Assembly: GCA_039555135.1 (NCBI GenBank)
Contig: CP114179.1
Location: forward strand, 1,116,001-1,180,000
DNA: 64,000 nucleotides
Direction: 5' to 3'
From: Phycisphaeraceae bacterium D3-23
Lineage (GTDB): Bacteria; Planctomycetota; Phycisphaerae; Phycisphaerales; Phycisphaeraceae
The position numbers were made by a program, and so were the translations under genes. Below, piece after piece: positions 60,378 through 64,000 of this stretch (position 1 is the stretch's first letter; each line of letters begins with the position of its first letter). Below the pieces are notes generated by a model. That model worked only from the letters and a program-made list of their open reading frames with translations, did not search any database and was not told where the DNA came from.

Positions 60378-60459
60378 ACGAGCCGCGACCGTGAGGGAGC
60401 GGACCGACCACCGCGTGTTCTTCAATCCCAGGGTCCGCTCCCTCACGGTCGCGGCTCGT
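60378..60459. repeat. Perfect 28-bp inverted repeat GCGACCGTGAGGGAGCGGAC
   Basis: Arms at 60378-60405 and 60432-60459 are perfect reverse complements over 28 bp, with a 26-base loop. The 5' arm matches the half-copy read in frame in the TMTC-like gene (36639-36666) at 26 of 28 positions. It lies in the gap between rpsO and the gene at 60550. An arm of another repeat, GCGACGGCTAAC, follows at 60498-60509. No gene is seen in the gap. Confidence 0.92.
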
Positions 60460-60549
60460 TGATAGCGCGGACAACGCCACGACGCGTCGCCGCGGCGGCG
60501 ACGGCTAACAACCCTTCGTTTCCGCGCACTCCCCGGGTAAGATCAACCC

Positions 60550-61446
60550 ATGCACCACTTCCCCCGCATCGCCGCCGTCCTGTCCGTGCTCCTCCTACTC
60601 ACCTCCGCCCCACCGCTCGCCGCACAGGTGGCGCAGGTGGAGGAGGATGAGTACGCTGAAACGCCGACCGACCTCGGGGAGTTGTTAGCCGACGTACCGG
60701 ACAGTGATGCGCCATCCCTCTCGTATCTACGTCACGAAACCCCAACACGAGATAAAACTCTACTTCTATCCGACCAAGTGGCTTTCGAAGACAGCACACT
60801 TGCAGTTTCACATGCAATGATCGTGCTCGATGCCAGTGGCGAAGTGGATGGCGTGTTTCATCGTCGGACTCGTTATTCATCGAACGGCGAACTGATCCGG
60901 CGTGATGTCCGCAACGACGGCCGAGATCAATCCGAGACACGGAGTTTGATACCTGATGATGAAACATATCTCCTTACACGCACCTTCGCGTCGGTTCATG
61001 CTCCTGGGGTCACAAAGACAGATCAAGAATCACTAACACCCATCCACGAATCGGCGATCCCGAATGACTGGGTGCCGATCGCGTATGCCTACCACCTCCG
61101 ACATGGACACACATCGTTTGTTGTACGGACTCAGGAATGGGGGTCCGACTCCTTGCTTGTGCATTATGTGGAAGATATCGGAGTAGAAACTGTCGAAGTC
61201 GCAGGGGTAGAGAAAGCCGCGCATGTACTGATGGTCCACATTACGCTAGAACCCTTGCCGGGTAGTACCCGTGACATCGACGGCTGGGATGGCATCCATC
61301 TACAAGAGTATGCGTTTCTAAACGGTGCAACTTTTCAAACGCGCAGGGAGTCGGGTGATATGACACTCGAGTATTTGCCTGCGACTGCGGAAGAAACTGA
61401 GTTGCTTTTGGAATCGTTACCGCCGCTCGACCAACCCGAAGACTAA
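60550..61446 (+). CDS. Exported protein of unknown function, lower GC than neighbours
   Basis: The 298-residue product starts at ATG 60550 with a signal peptide (IAAVLSVLLLLTSAPPLAAQ). The mature part has mixed strands and acidic turns (TRYSSNGELIRRDVRNDGRD, AHVLMVHITLEPLPGSTRDI, YAFLNGATFQTRRESGDMT), with no known catalytic motif. The DNA from about 60700 on has a GC content near 50 percent, clearly below flanking genes. This and the absence of a family suggest it may be acquired, or under weak codon selection. It converges on the dehydratase gene, 4 bases apart in overlap. Confidence 0.72.
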   Translation: MHHFPRIAAVLSVLLLLTSAPPLAAQVAQVEEDEYAETPTDLGELLADVPDSDAPSLSYLRHETPTRDKTLLLSDQVAFEDSTLAVSHAMIVLDASGEVDGVFHRRTRYSSNGELIRRDVRNDGRDQSETRSLIPDDETYLLTRTFASVHAPGVTKTDQESLTPIHESAIPNDWVPIAYAYHLRHGHTSFVVRTQEWGSDSLLVHYVEDIGVETVEVAGVEKAAHVLMVHITLEPLPGSTRDIDGWDGIHLQEYAFLNGATFQTRRESGDMTLEYLPATAEETELLLESLPPLDQPED

Positions 61447-62006
61447 ACCCCCGACCGTGCGATCAGGTCCATGAACTGGTCGGTGAAGACGAAGTTCTCT
61501 TCCGGAAACTCCAAGCCCTGCATGTTCTGGTCGATGTGGCTGAACATCATCTCGATCGTCGCGAGGTGTTGCGGCTCGGCGTCCGGGTTCGCAGGGTCGA
61601 GGAGCTCGACGATGCCGGCCGTGGAACTGCCGCGTTCGTCGAGGTGGGTGATCTCGGCGGTGTGGCGGATCGTTGTGCCCGGCGTCGCGTTGACGCCGGT
61701 GAAGATGGCCTTGCCGATCTTGGCGAGGATGACCTTCTCTTTGAAGTCGTTGGCGTGGCCCGTCAGGATGCCGGCGGTCTGGGCGTAGCCCTCGATGATG
61801 AGGGTGTTGGGCATCACGGGATATGCGGGGTGTTCTGCTCCGGGGGCGCAGCCGGTCGCGCCGCCGTTGTAGCCGCCCAGCGCGTTGGTCTTGCTCGCGG
61901 CGAAGTGGTCGTGCAGGACATCCTCCGCCGCGGTGACATTGCGGAGCGCGACGCAGCGCTTGGCCTTGTCGAGTTCCAAGATACGGTCCAGCCAGATCCA
62001 GCGCAT
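61443..62006 (-). CDS. FabZ/FabA-like hotdog dehydratase, divergent
   Basis: The 187-residue protein starts at ATG 62006 (MRWIWLDRILELDKAK). It fits the beta-hydroxyacyl-ACP dehydratase hotdog fold: His in LHDHFAASKTNAL, then a 15-residue Gly/Ala-rich insertion, and the catalytic Glu in PNTLIIEGYAQTAGIL. The conserved HFPGxPxxPG of FabZ is replaced by a longer loop ending in HPAYPVMP. An upstream in-frame ATG (62030) would add MPVLLDAP, which is encoded by the palindromic repeat. An ACP and a second FabZ-like gene follow upstream on the same strand, making a small acyl-chain cluster. Confidence 0.82.
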   Translation of the reverse strand: MRWIWLDRILELDKAKRCVALRNVTAAEDVLHDHFAASKTNALGGYNGGATGCAPGAEHPAYPVMPNTLIIEGYAQTAGILTGHANDFKEKVILAKIGKAIFTGVNATPGTTIRHTAEITHLDERGSSTAGIVELLDPANPDAEPQHLATIEMMFSHIDQNMQGLEFPEENFVFTDQFMDLIARSGV

Positions 62007-62017
62007 GGGTGCGTCCA

Positions 62018-62170
62018 GTAGGACAGGCATTCCTGCCTGTCACAGGCCGAAGGCCTGATCGGGATCAAAGGTGAGTTGTTTCGGCTTCGCCGAATGGCAG
62101 ACAGGAATGTCCGCCCCACTCAAGGCATTTGGGCTGCGCCCAATGACAGGCAGGAATGCCTGTCCTACCT
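62018..62170. repeat. GTAGGACAGGCATTCCTGCC palindromic element
   Basis: The outer arms, GTAGGACAGGCATTCCTGCC plus TGTCA (62018-62042) and the exact complement (62146-62170), match over 25 bp. Inside are AGGCCgaaGGCCT, TTCGGCTTCGCCGAA and GGCAGACAGGAATGTC, a second copy of the motif in part. It separates the dehydratase from the ACP gene. Partial relatives lie at 57186-57225 and 55186-55210. Confidence 0.88.
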
Positions 62171-62175
62171 GTGGC

Positions 62176-62562
62176 TTAGCCCAGCTTGCTCTTCACGAAC
62201 TTGCAGACCATATCGACGGTGAACACATCGCCGAGCTTCTCGACCTGCGGGTCGGCGGCGAAGGCGTCGAGGTCGGCGTGGGGCATCTTCTCGCGCAGCG
62301 CGGCGAGGCCGGCGTCGGTCACTTTGCCGTCCTCGACGATGCCATCATCCGACAGCACGGACTGGTCGAACATCTCGGTCTCGCCGATCTTGATATCGAA
62401 CTGCTTTTCGAGGCGGAAGCTGATATCGAGGTAGTCGATGGACTCGGCCCCGAGGTCTTCGCCCAGGCGGGCCTCGGGGGTCACCTCGTCGTCGTCGACG
62501 CCGAGCGCCTCTTCGAGGACTTCCTGGATCTTCTCAAAGATTTCTTCATCAGACATCGACAT
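62176..62562 (-). CDS. Acyl carrier protein, extended form
   Basis: The 128-residue protein starts at ATG 62562 (MSMSDEEIFEKIQEVLEEAL). It has the ACP helical fold; the phosphopantetheine serine is in DLGAESIDYLDISFRLEKQF (GAES in place of GADS). A longer middle (FDQSVLSDDGIVEDGKVTDA) and extra helix make it about 50 residues longer than housekeeping ACP. It should carry acyl intermediates for the two dehydratases beside it. A specialised acyl pathway is inferred because the partners are divergent. Confidence 0.9.
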   Translation of the reverse strand: MSMSDEEIFEKIQEVLEEALGVDDDEVTPEARLGEDLGAESIDYLDISFRLEKQFDIKIGETEMFDQSVLSDDGIVEDGKVTDAGLAALREKMPHADLDAFAADPQVEKLGDVFTVDMVCKFVKSKLG

Positions 62563-62687
62563 CGTCGGCGTTCCTGTCGTGGGGGCGTGTTTCGGGTCAG
62601 GTCCCATCGCCGCAATGCGGGAATGGAGGCATATGTTAGCGGTTTTACGGGGGATCGTGGGGAGCCCGGCCATGCCTTGGCCGGACT

Positions 62688-63077
62688 TTAGGCGGGGTCG
62701 GCGATCGGTGCGAGGGAGAATCGGCCGGTGACAGCGGCGCGGCCTTCGACGCTGCCCGTGCCCTGGAAGTCGTAGCGGTGGCCGTCGCGTTTTCGGAGCT
62801 TGATGTCGATCGCCAGCGTCTCGCCGGGCCGGACCATCCCGCTGTAGCGGACGTTCCGCACCTCGGCCACGACCAGCGGGCGCGGCGGCGGGTCGTCCGC
62901 GCCGGCGGCGAAGTGACGCGCGGCCTGCACCAGCGCCTCCAACATCATCACCCCCGGCAGGATCGGGAAGCCCGGGAAGTGGTCCCCCAGATACTCCTCG
63001 GCCGCGCTGACGTTCTTCACCGCCGAGAGCGTCTCGGCGTCCCGCGATACCACTTTGTCGATCAGGTCAAACTTCAC
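62688..63077 (-). CDS. FabZ-type 3-hydroxyacyl-ACP dehydratase
   Basis: The 129-residue hotdog protein is assigned to GTG 63077 (VKFDLIDKVVSRD), as the family starts here; ATG 63122 would add MAVVASLQQDRYTPP. It has the FabZ motif YLGDHFPGFPILPGVMMLEA with catalytic His and, further on, Glu in the EALVQAARH helix. It then has YSGMVRPGETLAIDIKL. It should dehydrate 3-hydroxyacyl-ACP. It is the first gene of the three-gene set and stands 125 bases ahead of the ACP gene. Confidence 0.9.
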   Translation of the reverse strand: MKFDLIDKVVSRDAETLSAVKNVSAAEEYLGDHFPGFPILPGVMMLEALVQAARHFAAGADDPPPRPLVVAEVRNVRYSGMVRPGETLAIDIKLRKRDGHRYDFQGTGSVEGRAAVTGRFSLAPIADPA

Positions 63078-63265
63078 GGGCGGAGTGTATCGGTCCTGTT
63101 GCAAGGAGGCAACGACGGCCATGCGGAACACATGGGCGGCCGGGGTCGGTCCGCCGCTCCCGGAACGGCGGCGGCGGCTGGCGACTCGTTCTGGGCGGGG
63201 CGCTGCGATCCACCCAGCCCACCGAGCGATGCGCACCACCCACCCGATCGGCCTACGATCCGCCC

Positions 63266-63895
63266 ATGCTCGCGACGAACTACAACCCGGACCCCAACCC
63301 GGTCTCGGCCACGTCGTTGTTCGTGCTGACCGTCTGCGTCGTCGCGGCGTTCGGCCTGTCTCGCCAAGGAAACGCGAACACGCGCGAACGCCAGGCCTGG
63401 GCGGCCAGCGCCGCGCTCTTCTCGACCGCCTTCGGCTATCTGATGCTCATCCTCATGCGGTACCCGGACACCGGCATGCTGGCCGGGGCCTGCACCGCCA
63501 TCGCGTTTGGATTCGGGTATGCCATCAGCGCATTCCGAGGCCCTTCACGCCCCGCCGCGTGGCTCGCTTACCTCGCATCGCTTGCGTCGCTGTTCCTCAT
63601 CACCACGTTCTTCTTCGGCGGGCTCAGCACCGTGTTGTACGAGTACGCCAGCAATCGTGATGAACTCACGAACATCACCACGCTGACCGCGCTGTGCATC
63701 GTGATGCTGTCCTGGCTGGTCTTCGGCTTCATCCTGATGCGCCGCCGACGCCTCGCCGCCTACAACGCCCTGCACCTTGACGCCGGGCGGTGCCCCACTT
63801 GCACCTACGATCTGCGCGGCAGCGTCGGCCAGGCCAGCTGCCCCGAGTGCGGCGCGCGCATCCCGTGGGACCGCGTCACGTTGCCGGTTGCGTAG
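63266..63895 (+). CDS. Membrane protein with C-terminal zinc ribbon, function unknown
   Basis: The 209-residue protein has about five hydrophobic segments (residues 17-31, 45-64, 70-89, 97-120, 140-158). A C-terminal zinc ribbon follows, RCPTCTYDLRGSVGQASCPE (CPTC...CPEC). The same ribbon type begins the protein at 22684, so the two belong to one widespread planctomycete pattern in different domain order. No function is assigned. Confidence 0.78.
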   Translation: MLATNYNPDPNPVSATSLFVLTVCVVAAFGLSRQGNANTRERQAWAASAALFSTAFGYLMLILMRYPDTGMLAGACTAIAFGFGYAISAFRGPSRPAAWLAYLASLASLFLITTFFFGGLSTVLYEYASNRDELTNITTLTALCIVMLSWLVFGFILMRRRRLAAYNALHLDAGRCPTCTYDLRGSVGQASCPECGARIPWDRVTLPVA

Positions 63896-63905
63896 CAGTG
63901 CCGAA

Positions 63906-64000
63906 TCAATCGCCGCTTGCGAAACGCACCACAGTGCTCTCGATCTGATGCTCGCGCAGATGATGCTTGAGCAGCCCGATGTAGCTCGTCTCGATCAATG
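63906..64000 (-). CDS. C-terminal end of an unidentified protein (partial, cut by window end)
   Basis: On the minus strand a frame enters from the right edge and stops at TGA (63908-63906). It reads LIETSYIGLLKHHLREHQIE then STVVRFASGD, a mixed helical and strand sequence without a recognised motif. It converges with the zinc-ribbon gene. Confidence 0.5.
   Translation of the reverse strand, partial: LIETSYIGLLKHHLREHQIESTVVRFASGD

Overview
The window looks like chromosomal DNA of a planctomycete, most probably class Phycisphaerae. The evidence is high GC, three secreted proteins ending in PEP-CTERM sorting signals (two with dockerin-like EF repeats of the LLANWGD type just before them), transmembrane proteins with CxxCGYNLRG-type zinc ribbons, three sulfatases, an M64 peptidase, a DUF4159 protein, an ECF sigma/anti-sigma pair and LpxA. 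I see no rRNA, tRNA, CRISPR array, prophage or transposase. The large ORFs antiparallel to comEC, mutS, pnp, purB and the DUF4159 gene are high-GC shadows.

Layout. 1-7.4 kb: lipB and lpxA (divergent), a lipoprotein, purB, and an ECF sigma factor followed by its membrane anti-sigma protein. 7.4-19.2 kb: comEC, a frameshifted DUF58 gene, a DUF4159 secreted protein, a soluble Ser/Thr kinase, a PGRP-like amidase that has lost zinc ligands, the CCA-adding enzyme, DedA and a YggS-type PLP protein. 19.2-27.2 kb: a GH130 glycosidase/phosphorylase, two membrane proteins, and two PEP-CTERM proteins (a NxxGxxAF-repeat protein and an M64 peptidase). 27.2-35.9 kb: priA and mutS head to head, then a membrane protein, a class II aldolase-like protein and endonuclease III. 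36-41 kb: a TMTC-like membrane protein, a sulfatase, argC, and hsp20 behind a near-perfect sigma-54 promoter. 41-49.3 kb: a HAD phosphatase, an amidohydrolase, a gluzincin peptidase, tpx, cysK, and a two-gene helical/lipoprotein module. 49.6-64 kb: two sulfatases, a secreted-protein gene broken by two frameshifts, an aldo/keto reductase, a PEP-CTERM protein, cytochrome P460, rpsO-pnp, and a dehydratase/ACP/dehydratase cluster.

The most unusual signal is a set of short palindromic elements. Many have arms built from 7-8 bp tandem units. They lie between genes, at stop codons and, most strikingly, in frame inside housekeeping genes. One family occurs once in mutS and twice in priA, always in the same orientation and reading frame. 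A second family is in priA and lipB, a third in mutS five residues before Walker A, and a half-copy of a fourth in the TMTC-like gene. Each coding insertion falls between conserved motifs, so the host proteins are probably functional and carry 10-41 extra residues. This resembles the logic of Rickettsia palindromic elements but with unrelated sequences, and it is the best candidate here for something undescribed.
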